Below the pieces are notes generated by a model. It made no database searches. It was not told where the DNA came from and worked only from the letters and a program-made list of their open reading frames with translations. From Gammaproteobacteria bacterium (GTDB lineage Bacteria > Pseudomonadota > Gammaproteobacteria > DSM-19610), in the NCBI GenBank assembly GCA_011371465.1, contig DRQL01000067.1, positions 1 through 7,380 of the forward strand: a stretch of 7,380 nucleotides of DNA, written 5' to 3'. The translations under genes were made by a program, and so were the position numbers. Shown piece by piece: positions 1-6,641 of this stretch. The stretch's first letter is position 1, and every line of letters begins with the position of its first letter.

Positions 1-314
1 GGCACCACGTCGAACTGACCGACCCACTCAGAAACTACGTCAACGAAAAATTTGAACGGCTGGAACGCCACTTTGACCATGTCACCGATGTGCACGTCGT
101 GCTGAGCGTGGAAAAACTGCGCCACACCGCCGAGGCCACCATTCACATCAGCGGCGGCAAGCTGTTCGCGGACAGCACCAACGAGGACATGTACGCGGCC
201 ATTGACAGCCTGACCGACAAACTGGACCGGCAGATCAAGAAACACAAGGAAAAACTGACCGACCATCACCGCAGCGAAGGAGCGATGAAAAAACAGGCTC
301 CGCCTCTGCCATAA
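1..314 (+). CDS. hpf: Ribosome hibernation-promoting factor, short form (5' end outside window)
   Basis: The reading frame is open from the window edge (first complete codon at position 3) to TAA at 312-314, giving 103 visible residues. The protein aligns by eye with E. coli HPF (YhbH): an HVELTDPLRNYV-like start, then the V.VVLSVEK segment, the ATIHISGG strand, and the DMYAAIDSLTDKLDRQIKKHK helix, which is the family hallmark. By comparison with E. coli only about seven N-terminal residues are missing. An internal GTG at 90 is not the start, because homology continues upstream of it. HPF binds the 30S decoding region in stationary phase and promotes 100S dimer formation. The protein is about 110 residues long with no long-form C-terminal dimerisation domain, so it is the short form; the last 15 or so residues (to APPLP) are a nonconserved tail. 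Its place before ptsN matches the usual rpoN-hpf-ptsN order, so rpoN probably lies just upstream. Confidence 0.95.
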   Translation, partial: HHVELTDPLRNYVNEKFERLERHFDHVTDVHVVLSVEKLRHTAEATIHISGGKLFADSTNEDMYAAIDSLTDKLDRQIKKHKEKLTDHHRSEGAMKKQAPPLP

Positions 315-320
315 CAGGAT

Positions 321-348
321 ACGGGCAGCCTTGCCGGAGGCTGCCCGT
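321..348 (+). promoter_or_regulatory. Perfect 11-bp hairpin between hpf and ptsN
   Basis: ACGGGCAGCCT (321-331) and AGGCTGCCCGT (338-348) are exact reverse complements around a 6-nt loop (TGCCGG). The hairpin begins 6 nt after the hpf stop and ends 17 nt before the ptsN start. There is no T-run after it, so it is not a canonical intrinsic terminator. It could be an RNA-processing or 3'-end-stabilising element that sets different hpf and ptsN mRNA levels, or a partial attenuator. The stem is seen directly; the role is inferred. Confidence 0.6.
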
Positions 349-365
349 CACGACCGGCCGATACC

Positions 366-839
366 ATGTCTACATCCGAACTCCTGAATCCTGAACGCAT
401 TGCCTGCCAGCAGGACAGCTCCAGCAAGAAGCGCAGCCTGGAAGTACTCAGCGATCTGCTGGCGGGGGCTGTGCCGGACTACACCCAGGCCGAAATTTTC
501 GACAGCCTGGTCGCGCGCGAGCGACTGGGAAGTACCGGCCTTGGCAACGGAGTGGCCCTGCCGCACGGGCGCCTGCGCAGCCTGAAACAACCCATCGCGG
601 CCCTGCTCACCCTCAGACAGGGGATCGATTTCGATGCCATTGACCGGAAACCCGTCGACCTGCTGTATGCCCTGCTGGTGCCCGAAAGCTCCGACGAGGA
701 ACACCTGAAAATCCTGGCGCAACTGGCCGCCCTGTTCAGCAACCCGGAGTTCTGCAGCCGCCTGCGCGATTGCGGCAGCAGCGAGCAGTGCCTTGAACTG
801 ATCCACAACCAGAGTAGTGACCAGCAACTGACCGCATGA
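366..839 (+). CDS. ptsN: PTS IIA-like nitrogen-regulatory protein (EIIA-Ntr)
   Basis: This 157-residue protein spans the full length of the PTS EIIA type-2 domain and matches E. coli PtsN in length and motifs. It has SKKRSLEVLSDL near residues 20-32, the active-site block GSTGLGNGVALPHGRL (about 55-70) with phosphorylatable His67, and FDAIDRKPVDLLYALLVP further on. EIIA-Ntr accepts phosphate from HPr or NPr and acts as a regulator, in other bacteria on potassium transport, KdpD and stress responses; it does not move sugar. ATG 366 is the natural start from family length, but it has no clear Shine-Dalgarno sequence and sits 17 nt after a strong hairpin, so coupling to hpf translation or a structure effect is possible. 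The TGA stop overlaps the hprK ATG (ATGA, 836-839). The likely phosphodonors are the HPr and Enzyme I at the end of the same cluster. Confidence 0.96.
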   Translation: MSTSELLNPERIACQQDSSSKKRSLEVLSDLLAGAVPDYTQAEIFDSLVARERLGSTGLGNGVALPHGRLRSLKQPIAALLTLRQGIDFDAIDRKPVDLLYALLVPESSDEEHLKILAQLAALFSNPEFCSRLRDCGSSEQCLELIHNQSSDQQLTA

Positions 840-1777
840 ACATCGATGCTTCAGTCGGCACCCTGTTTGAAAACCTGCGTGACAAACTGGAATTGCAGTG
901 GCTGGGCAGCCGACTGGGCGAAAGCCGCGTCATCCAGAACCCGGAAACCGACAGTGCCGGGACCGCCCTGGTAGGTCATCTGAACCTGATCCATCCCAAC
1001 CAGGTACAGGTGCTGGGCGCAACCGAAATCGACTACCTCGACCGTCTCAGCGAGCATTCCCGCCAGGACCTGGTCAACCAGCTGTTTGACGGCACTACCG
1101 ACCTCATCGTGGTCGGTGACCGGCAGGCGGTACCCGAAGATATCAAGCAGCGCAGTGAAGCCAGTTCCACGCCGCTGTTTACCTCCGTGCAATCCACCAC
1201 CCGGCTGGTGAACTACCTGCAGTACTACCTGACCAGCCTGTTTGCGGCAAAAATCACCCTGCACGGCGTGTTCATGGAAGTATTCAGCCTGGGACTGCTG
1301 ATCACCGGCGACCCCAGCGTGGGCAAGAGCGAACTGGCCCTGGAGCTGGTGGCGCGCGGCCACCGGCTGGTCGCCGACGATGCCCCGGAATTTTCCCGCA
1401 CCTCTCCCGATACCCTGAGCGGCCATTGCCCGGAAGTGCTGCGGGATTTCCTGGAAGTCCGCGGCCTGGGTATTCTCAATATCCGCGCCATGTTCGGTGA
1501 CAGCGCCATCAAGCAGAAACGCAACCTGCGCCTGATCCTGAAACTGGTGCCAATGACCGAAGAACAGATGCACAAGATCGACCGGCTGCACGGCGCGCGC
1601 GCAACCCAGACCATACTGGGCGTCGAGGTTCCGGAAATCACCCTGCCCGTCGCGCCGGGCCGCAACCTGGCCGTTCTGGCGGAAGCGGCCGCCCGCAACC
1701 ACACCCTGCTGCTGAAAGGCTTCGATTCCGCCCGGCTGTTTATGGAACGCCAGACGCGTTTCATGGACAATAGCTGA
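836..1777 (+). CDS. hprK: HPr kinase/phosphorylase
   Basis: The 313-residue length is typical of full-size HprK/P. The N-terminal domain (about 1-125) is the less conserved DRTGG-like fold. The C-terminal kinase domain contains His143 in LHGVFMEVF, the P-loop GDPSVGKS (158-165), the RGHRLVADD block (174-182) and the family signature LEVRGLGILNI (206-216), followed by the MFGDSAI and EITLPVAPGRNLAVL motifs. The enzyme uses ATP to phosphorylate a serine in HPr (Ser46 in Firmicutes) and can reverse this with inorganic phosphate. All motifs that I can check look intact, so the protein is probably active. Oddly, the HPr encoded about 1.3 kb downstream has Arg at position 46, so its usual target is absent there. 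Translation is coupled to ptsN by an ATGA overlap; no independent ribosome binding site is obvious. A 46-nt gap separates it from rapZ. Confidence 0.96.
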   Translation: MNIDASVGTLFENLRDKLELQWLGSRLGESRVIQNPETDSAGTALVGHLNLIHPNQVQVLGATEIDYLDRLSEHSRQDLVNQLFDGTTDLIVVGDRQAVPEDIKQRSEASSTPLFTSVQSTTRLVNYLQYYLTSLFAAKITLHGVFMEVFSLGLLITGDPSVGKSELALELVARGHRLVADDAPEFSRTSPDTLSGHCPEVLRDFLEVRGLGILNIRAMFGDSAIKQKRNLRLILKLVPMTEEQMHKIDRLHGARATQTILGVEVPEITLPVAPGRNLAVLAEAAARNHTLLLKGFDSARLFMERQTRFMDNS

Positions 1778-1823
1778 ACCGGACAGCATCATCCCCTAGC
1801 GTATTCAGGCAAACAGGTGCCCT

Positions 1824-2678
1824 GTGAAACTGGTTATAGTCAGCGGACATTCCGGCTCGGGTAAAAGTGTGGCGCTGCACACGCTGGAAGACCTGGGTTA
1901 CTACTGCATCGACAACCTGCCGGCCGGGTTGCTCGGTGCGCTGACGCTGGAACTGAAGCAGGTTCCCAACCCGGTCGAGCTGGCCGCTGCCGGCATCGAC
2001 GCCCGCAACCTTCCGCAGGCCCTGCAACAGTTCAGTCAGCTGCTCGACCAGTTGCAGGAACAGGGGGTAAAAAGCGAGATCCTGTTCCTCACCTGCGATA
2101 CCGACACGCTGATCAAGCGTTTCAGTGAAACCCGTCGTCGCCACCCGCTCAGCAGTGACAACGTATCGCTGGCGGAAGCCGTGGAACAGGAAAAAGTGCT
2201 GCTGGAGCCGATTGCCGGCCGCGCCGACCTGTTTATCGATACCAGCACAACCACAGTTCACCAGCTGCGCGCCCTGCTGCACCAGCGCCTGGGACAGCGC
2301 CAGGATCACCGGCTTTCACTGTCCTTCCAGTCGTTCGGGTACAAGCACGGCATCCCCACCGATGCGGATTTCGTATTCGATGCGCGCTGCCTGCCCAACC
2401 CGCACTGGCTGCCGGAACTGCGCCCGCTGACCGGGCGCGACCCGGAAGTCATCCGCTACCTTGAGAGCGAAACCCTGGCGAACCGGATGTTCCAGGAACT
2501 TTGCACCTTCCTCGGCAACTGGATTCCGGCCTTCGAGGCGGACAACCGCAGCTACCTGACCATTGCCGTCGGCTGCACCGGTGGACAGCACCGTTCCGTA
2601 TACCTCACCGAACAGCTGGCACGCCATTTCGGTGACCGCTATCCAGGCGTAACCGTACGGCACCGGGAACTGGCATGA
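1824..2678 (+). CDS. rapZ: RNase adapter protein RapZ (P-loop nucleotide-binding protein)
   Basis: The 284 residues equal the E. coli RapZ (YhbJ) length. The N-terminal domain has Walker A GHSGSGKS (8-15), then LEDLGYYCIDNLPAGLL (21-37), the strand ILFLTCDTD (86-94) and SETRRRHPLS (101-110). The C-terminal domain has FGYKHGIPTDADFVFDARCLPNPHW with GCTGGQHRSVYLTEQLA (250-266). In E. coli RapZ binds the sRNA GlmZ, recruits RNase E and senses glucosamine-6-phosphate, thereby controlling GlmS. The start is GTG at 1824, preceded by AGGTG (1815-1819); the protein begins right before the Walker A strand, as in homologues. The protein ends HRELA and lacks the basic KRKP tail of E. coli RapZ that helps bind RNA, so an RNA-adapter role is less certain here. 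Its TGA overlaps the next start (ATGA, 2675-2678). Confidence 0.95.
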   Translation: MKLVIVSGHSGSGKSVALHTLEDLGYYCIDNLPAGLLGALTLELKQVPNPVELAAAGIDARNLPQALQQFSQLLDQLQEQGVKSEILFLTCDTDTLIKRFSETRRRHPLSSDNVSLAEAVEQEKVLLEPIAGRADLFIDTSTTTVHQLRALLHQRLGQRQDHRLSLSFQSFGYKHGIPTDADFVFDARCLPNPHWLPELRPLTGRDPEVIRYLESETLANRMFQELCTFLGNWIPAFEADNRSYLTIAVGCTGGQHRSVYLTEQLARHFGDRYPGVTVRHRELA

Positions 2679-3085
2679 ACGTCGGCATACTGATTATTAC
2701 CCACGGTAACATCGGTGCGGTACTGCTACAGTCGGCGACCGATGTGCTGGGGGTCTGCCCGCTGTCCACCACCACGATTTCGGCCGCGCCGGGCTGCAAC
2801 CCTGACCAGGTGCTGACCTGCGCCAGGCAGGCGGCACAGGAGATGGACTGCGGTGACGGCGTACTGGTGCTGACCGACCTGTACGGCGCCACCCCGAGCA
2901 ATATCGCCTGCCGCCTGCACGAGCTGCACGATGTACGCGTGGTATCCGGCATCAACCTGCCCATGCTGATCCGGGTACTGAACTATCCTGACCTGGACCT
3001 GGACAGTCTCATGCACAAGGCGGTTACCGGTGGCCGCGACGGTGTGCTGATCTGCAATACAGAGGGAGCCGCGGATGCTGGATAG
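2675..3085 (+). CDS. PTS mannose-family EIIA domain protein
   Basis: This 136-residue protein is a stand-alone EIIA of the mannose (EIIA-Man/ManX) family. It opens with the MNVGILIITHGNIG strand-loop carrying the active-site His10, and has VLVLTDLYGATPSN at about 63-76, where Asp68 corresponds to the Asp that hydrogen-bonds the active histidine in ManX. VVSGINLPML follows at about 89-98. It accepts phosphate from HPr His15. No EIIB, EIIC or EIID gene is adjacent, so a regulatory role is more likely than sugar transport; the true target is not visible here. It has a GGGAA ribosome binding site five bases before ATG 2675, overlaps rapZ by 4 nt, and overlaps the HPr gene by 11 nt (3075-3085). 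The gene is often annotated as PTS fructose or mannose IIA. Confidence 0.92.
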   Translation: MNVGILIITHGNIGAVLLQSATDVLGVCPLSTTTISAAPGCNPDQVLTCARQAAQEMDCGDGVLVLTDLYGATPSNIACRLHELHDVRVVSGINLPMLIRVLNYPDLDLDSLMHKAVTGGRDGVLICNTEGAADAG

Positions 3086-3344
3086 AAATGTCACCATCGT
3101 CAACAAACTCGGCCTGCACGCCCGTGCGGCGGCAAAATTCGTCACCCTCGCCTCCAGCTTCGCCAGCGAGATAAAACTCGAGCGCAACGGTCAGCAGGTC
3201 AATGGCAAAAGAATTATGGGCGTCATGATGCTGGCCGCATCCAAAGGCAGTGAAATCACCATCAGCGCCAGCGGCGACGACGAAAGCGAAGCCGTTGACA
3301 GGCTGTCCGAGCTGGTCGCGCAGCGCTTTGGCGAAGAAGAATGA
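3075..3344 (+). CDS. ptsH: HPr-family phosphocarrier protein with Arg at the Ser46 position
   Basis: The 89 residues cover a complete HPr fold. The active-site block NKLGLHARAAAKF (10-22) holds His15 and Arg17, so PEP-dependent phosphotransfer from Enzyme I should work. The second regulatory block reads NGKRIMGVMMLAASKGSEI (43-61). In HPr proteins paired with HprK this block is usually GKSIMGVM, with Ser46 as the kinase target; here codon 46 (3210-3212) is AGA, Arg. The hydrophobic residues beside it (Ile47, Met48) that contact partner proteins are kept. ATG 3075 follows an AGAGGGAG ribosome binding site, and the gene overlaps both neighbours (11 nt with EIIA, 4 nt with Enzyme I). The protein could equally be called NPr (npr), since it probably serves EIIA-Ntr. 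The HPr family call is very secure; the effect of Arg46 is inferred. Confidence 0.95.
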   Translation: MLDRNVTIVNKLGLHARAAAKFVTLASSFASEIKLERNGQQVNGKRIMGVMMLAASKGSEITISASGDDESEAVDRLSELVAQRFGEEE

Positions 3345-5080
3345 GCATCTCCATTACCGGTATCGGCATTTCCCGCGGTATCGCGATCGGACCCGTCTAC
3401 CGGCTGGAACAGGGCGATATCGAGGTCTACGAAGCCGCCATACCCGTCGAGCTGGTCGAGGATGAAATTTCACGCTTCCGGCGTGCGGTACGCGCCGCCC
3501 GCCAGCAGCTGAAGGATATTCGCAACAGCATACCGGAAACCACGCCTGTCGATATTACCGATTTTATCGACACCCACCTGCTGATGCTGGAAGACAGCCT
3601 GCTGACAGCCGCGCCGCTGGAACTGATCCGTCAGCGCCAGTGCAACGCCGAGTGGGCACTGAAAATCCAGCGTGATGCACTGGCAAAAGTGTTCGACGAG
3701 ATGGATGATCCCTACCTGCGCACCCGCAAGGACGACGTGGATCACGTGGTGACCCGTATCCTGCGCATCCTCACCGGAAGGGAAACGCACCGCGACCCGC
3801 AGGACAGCACCCGCCTGCACGGCGCCATCATTCTGGCGCACGACCTGACGCCGGCCGAGACCGCCCTGCTCCGCCACCAGGGCATTGCCGGCTTTGTCAC
3901 CGAATCCGGCGGCCCGCTGTCGCACACAGCCATCCTGGCACGCAGCCTCGGGCTTCCCGCCATCGTCGGCACGCACATTACGCCACACCAGATCCGCGAT
4001 GGCGACACCGTGATACTGGATGCCTCGCGGGGCGAGCTGCTCGCGGATGTCGACACCGGCATTCTGAAAGACTACCGCCGCCAGCAGCGTCAGCAGAACA
4101 AGCACCGCCTGGAACTGAAACGTCTCAAGGATGAACCCGCGGTCACCGCCGACGGTCAGCGGATTCACCTGGCGGCCAACGTGGAGCTGCGCGAAGACGT
4201 GCTGGCAGCACGCCGCGCCGGCGCCGACGGTATCGGGCTGTACCGCACCGAGTTCCTGTTCATGAACCGCTCGGATATTCCCGACGAGGAAGAACAGCTG
4301 AAACAGTACCTGAGCGTGGTAAAAACCCTGAAGGGACTGCCGGTCACCATCCGCACCCTCGACCTGGGTTCGGACAAGGAATGCGGCGCAGAGCCACCCA
4401 GCGAACATGTATCCGTCAACCCGGCACTGGGCCTGCGTGCCATCCGCCTGTGCCTGAAGCACGCCGACCTGTTCCGTCCCCAGCTGCGGGCCATACTGCG
4501 TGCTTCGGCAAAAGGACCGGTGCGCATGATGATTCCCATGCTGTCCAGTGCGCACGAGCTCAACAAGGTGCTGGCACTCATCGATGAGGTCAAACAGGAA
4601 CTGCACCGCGAACGCCTGGCCTTTGACTGGAACATGCCGGTGGGCGGCATGATCGAGGTCCCCGCCGCCGCCCTTTCCGCCAGCCTGTTTGCCCGCAAGC
4701 TGGATTTCCTGTCGATCGGTACCAACGACCTGATCCAGTACACCCTCGCCATCGACCGTGTGGATGAAGAGGTCACCTACCTGTACGACCCGCTGCACCC
4801 GGCGGTGCTGCGCCTGATCGGCATGGTCATCGACGCCGGAAGGCAACAGGATGTACCGGTTGCGATGTGCGGCGAGATGGCGGGCGACACGCGCTATACG
4901 CGCCTGCTGCTGGGCATGGGGCTGACCGATTTTTCCGTCCACCCCACGGCATTGCTCGAAGTAAAGGATGTCATACACCACAGCCGGGTTACTGACCTTG
5001 CCGCTGCGGCAAACCGGGTCCTGGAGCAGGACGACCCGGAGATCATCATCGAACAGCTGGAGCTGATCAATAAAATATAG
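3341..5080 (+). CDS. ptsP: PTS Enzyme I (phosphoenolpyruvate-protein phosphotransferase)
   Basis: Enzyme I starts the relay by transferring phosphate from PEP to its own histidine and then to HPr His15. The 579-residue protein has the standard order: N-terminal HPr-binding domain (GIGISRGIAIGPVY at 7-20), swivelling phosphohistidine domain with GGPLSHTAILARSLGLPAIVG (190-210, active His195), and a C-terminal PEP-binding barrel with GIGLYRTEFLFM (Arg302), TIRTLDLGSDK (Arg338), GGMIEVPAA (Glu439), SIGTNDLIQYTLAIDR (458-473) and AMCGEMAGD (Cys510). All catalytic residues expected from E. coli Enzyme I are present. There is no N-terminal GAF domain, so it is not a full-length EI-Ntr; annotation pipelines often still use ptsP, and ptsI would also fit. 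The ATG overlaps the HPr stop (ATGA) and a GAAGAAGA run lies directly upstream. It is the last gene of the cluster. Confidence 0.97.
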   Translation: MSISITGIGISRGIAIGPVYRLEQGDIEVYEAAIPVELVEDEISRFRRAVRAARQQLKDIRNSIPETTPVDITDFIDTHLLMLEDSLLTAAPLELIRQRQCNAEWALKIQRDALAKVFDEMDDPYLRTRKDDVDHVVTRILRILTGRETHRDPQDSTRLHGAIILAHDLTPAETALLRHQGIAGFVTESGGPLSHTAILARSLGLPAIVGTHITPHQIRDGDTVILDASRGELLADVDTGILKDYRRQQRQQNKHRLELKRLKDEPAVTADGQRIHLAANVELREDVLAARRAGADGIGLYRTEFLFMNRSDIPDEEEQLKQYLSVVKTLKGLPVTIRTLDLGSDKECGAEPPSEHVSVNPALGLRAIRLCLKHADLFRPQLRAILRASAKGPVRMMIPMLSSAHELNKVLALIDEVKQELHRERLAFDWNMPVGGMIEVPAAALSASLFARKLDFLSIGTNDLIQYTLAIDRVDEEVTYLYDPLHPAVLRLIGMVIDAGRQQDVPVAMCGEMAGDTRYTRLLLGMGLTDFSVHPTALLEVKDVIHHSRVTDLAAAANRVLEQDDPEIIIEQLELINKI

Positions 5081-5110
5081 CGGCGCCCGGTTTTTTGCCC
5101 GCGGTCAGGC

Positions 5111-5119
5111 TGCTACACT
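5111..5119 (+). promoter_or_regulatory. Candidate extended -10 promoter upstream of mgtE
   Basis: TGCTACACT fits an extended -10 element (TG, one base, then TACACT). The only upstream -35 candidates are weak: a T-run with TTTTTG at 5092-5097 leaves a 16-bp spacer. It lies in the only sizeable gap of the window (5081-5279), after the Enzyme I stop and before mgtE. Initiation near 5126 would give mgtE a leader of about 150 nt made mostly of the palindromic repeat. This is a pattern match only. Confidence 0.4.
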
Positions 5120-5134
5120 GCCACAGTAGGTAAC

Positions 5135-5241
5135 GAAGCCCTGATTAATCCGTCATTCCGGCGCAGGCCGGAATCCATGCGATTGAAAGCACTGGATCCC
5201 GGCCTGCGCCGGGGTGACGGAAAAAACCTGATCAGGGCTTC
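5135..5241. repeat. Palindromic repeat element (MITE-like / small dispersed repeat)
   Basis: The element has nested inverted repeats. Outer arms GAAGCCCTGAT (5135-5145) and ATCAGGGCTTC (5231-5241) are perfect 11-bp complements. Inner arms at 5150-5177 and 5193-5220 are 28-bp complements with three mismatches, around a 15-nt centre. Each inner arm is also a hairpin by itself: ATTCCGGC-GCAG-GCCGGAAT (5155-5174), an 8-bp stem, and CCCGGC-CTGC-GCCGGG (5198-5213). The arm resembles the GTCATTCC...GGAATCCA short repeats scattered in many proteobacterial genomes and the dRS3 type of Neisseria (ATTCC...GGAAT). It has no open frame with coding signs and fills the mgtE leader. Copy number and mobility cannot be judged from one copy. 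Confidence 0.8.
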
Positions 5242-5279
5242 ACGAACGAGTTCGATTCTCACCCAGCCCGGGGTTCGTC

Positions 5280-6638
5280 ATGGCAGAAACCGCCGACCAG
5301 AAAAATACGCAGCAGCGACTGGAAGTCCTGACCGCGGCCCTGCACAGTGGCACCGCTGACCAGGTTCGCCAGCTGCTGGCCAGCCTGCACCCCGCCGAAA
5401 TCGGCGACCTGCTCGAATCCCTGCCGCACGGCCCGCGCGAAATCCTGTGGGAACTGGTCGATGCAGAGGACAAGGGTGAAGCCCTGGTCGAGGTGAACGA
5501 CGAGGTGCGCGCCGGCCTCATCGAGGAAATGGAAACCGACCAGCTGGTGGCGATCACCGAAGGCCTGGACACGGATGACCTGGCCGACGTGCTGCACGAC
5601 CTGCCCGGCGCCGTGATCCACGAACTGCTGTATTCCATGGACAAGCAGAACCGCCACCGGCTGGAAGCCGCCCTGTCCTACCCGGAAGACACCGCCGGCG
5701 GCCTGATGGACATGGACGTGGTGACGGTGCGCGCCAACGTCTCGCTCGACGTGGTACTGCGTTACCTGCGCCTGCGCGGCGAAATCCCGGACCTGACCGA
5801 CAGCCTGATCGTGGTGGACCGTTTCGATCACTACCAGGGGCTGCTGCCGCTGGCTACGTTGCTGACCAGCGACCCGGATGCCAGCGTTGCCGAGGTGATG
5901 GACGCCGAGGTCGAGGCCATCCCTGCCAGCATGAAAGATGATGCAGTCGCGCGCCTGTTCGAGGACCGCGACCTGATATCCGCACCGGTGGTCGATGACG
6001 AAGGCAAGCTGCTGGGACGCATCACCATCGACGATGTCGTCGACGTGATCCGTGACGAGGCCGATCACTCGCTGATGAGCATGGCCGGCCTGGACGAGGA
6101 AAGCGATATTTTTGCGCCCGCCATTCTGAGCGCGCGCCGCCGCTCGGTCTGGCTGGGGGTCAACCTCGCCACCGCCTTTCTGGCTTCCTGGGTCATCGGC
6201 CTGTACGAAGGCACGCTGGAAAAGGTCGTGGCGCTGGCGGTGCTGATGCCCATTGTCGCCAGCATGGGCGGCATTGCCGGCAGCCAGACCCTGACCATCA
6301 TGATCCGCGGGCTGGCCCTCGGCCAGGTGGGGCCAAGCAACTCCAGGCTACTGATGTACAAGGAAATACTGGTAAGCCTGATGAACAGCCTGATCTGGTC
6401 CATGGTGGTGGCGGTGATCGCCATGAGCTGGTTCCAGAGCACCCGGATCGGCCTGATCATCGGCGCGGCGCTGGCCATCAACCTGGTGTGTGCGGCGCTG
6501 GCCGGCTTCAGCATCCCGCTGGCCCTGAAACGGCTGGGCATCGACCCGGCACTGGCCGGCACCGTGCTGCTCACCACCATCACCGACGTGGTCGGTTTCA
6601 TGGCCTTCCTCAGCCTGGGGACCTGGTACCTGCTATAG
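5280..6638 (+). CDS. mgtE: MgtE-family magnesium channel/transporter
   Basis: The 452 residues match the normal MgtE length and architecture. A cytosolic acidic N domain (about 10-135, with HPAEIGDLLESLP and LDTDDLADVLHDLP repeats) is followed by paired CBS domains (about 136-260, including EDTAGGLM and GRITIDDVVDVIRDEAD), a plug helix (about 265-290) and five hydrophobic membrane segments. Pore-family motifs are PIVASMGGIAGSQTLTIMIR (324-343), a GLALGQV turn just after it, and DPALAGTVLLTTITDVVGF (422-440), where Asp436 corresponds to the Mg2+-binding Asp432 of Thermus MgtE. It admits Mg2+ across the inner membrane, with closing driven by Mg2+ bound to the N and CBS domains. ATG 5280 follows GGGG (5270-5273). 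It could be read from the PTS transcript or from its own promoter at about 5111. The next genes converge on it from the other strand. Confidence 0.96.
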   Translation: MAETADQKNTQQRLEVLTAALHSGTADQVRQLLASLHPAEIGDLLESLPHGPREILWELVDAEDKGEALVEVNDEVRAGLIEEMETDQLVAITEGLDTDDLADVLHDLPGAVIHELLYSMDKQNRHRLEAALSYPEDTAGGLMDMDVVTVRANVSLDVVLRYLRLRGEIPDLTDSLIVVDRFDHYQGLLPLATLLTSDPDASVAEVMDAEVEAIPASMKDDAVARLFEDRDLISAPVVDDEGKLLGRITIDDVVDVIRDEADHSLMSMAGLDEESDIFAPAILSARRRSVWLGVNLATAFLASWVIGLYEGTLEKVVALAVLMPIVASMGGIAGSQTLTIMIRGLALGQVGPSNSRLLMYKEILVSLMNSLIWSMVVAVIAMSWFQSTRIGLIIGAALAINLVCAALAGFSIPLALKRLGIDPALAGTVLLTTITDVVGFMAFLSLGTWYLL

Positions 6639-6641
6639 AAC

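Noticed and set aside
3470..4981. Very long open frame on the - strand opposite Enzyme I (503 codons)
   Set aside because: It is the antisense shadow of a strongly conserved enzyme with GC-biased codons; its translation has low-complexity Q/V/A/H-rich composition and no recognisable domain. The same holds for the long antisense frames at 851-1792, 348-827 and 5259-6068.
1..5080. A novel multi-gene defence or mobile system in the PTS cluster
   Set aside because: Every gene belongs to a known core family in a known order; base use looks uniform and there are no integrases, transposases, toxin-antitoxin or nuclease genes.
5081..5096. GC-rich bases followed by six T residues after the Enzyme I stop, as a possible intrinsic terminator
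   Set aside because: The best stem before the T-run is about 3 bp (CGG/CCG), too short for a terminator.
5133..5246. ACGAA at 5133-5137 and 5242-5246 as a target-site duplication of the palindromic element
   Set aside because: The left copy overlaps the outer inverted-repeat arm by three bases and five-base matches are common by chance; without an empty-site comparison it cannot be called.
5250..5258. GTTCGATTC box resembling a tRNA T-loop just before mgtE
   Set aside because: The flanking 5-nt stems (ACGAG and CTCAC) pair in only three of five positions, and there is no anticodon arm, D arm or acceptor stem upstream; it is not a tRNA gene and gives no firm evidence of a tRNA remnant.
5177..5359. 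60-codon open frame across the palindromic repeat and the mgtE start
   Set aside because: It runs through an inverted repeat and then out of frame inside mgtE, has no ribosome binding site and no family resemblance.
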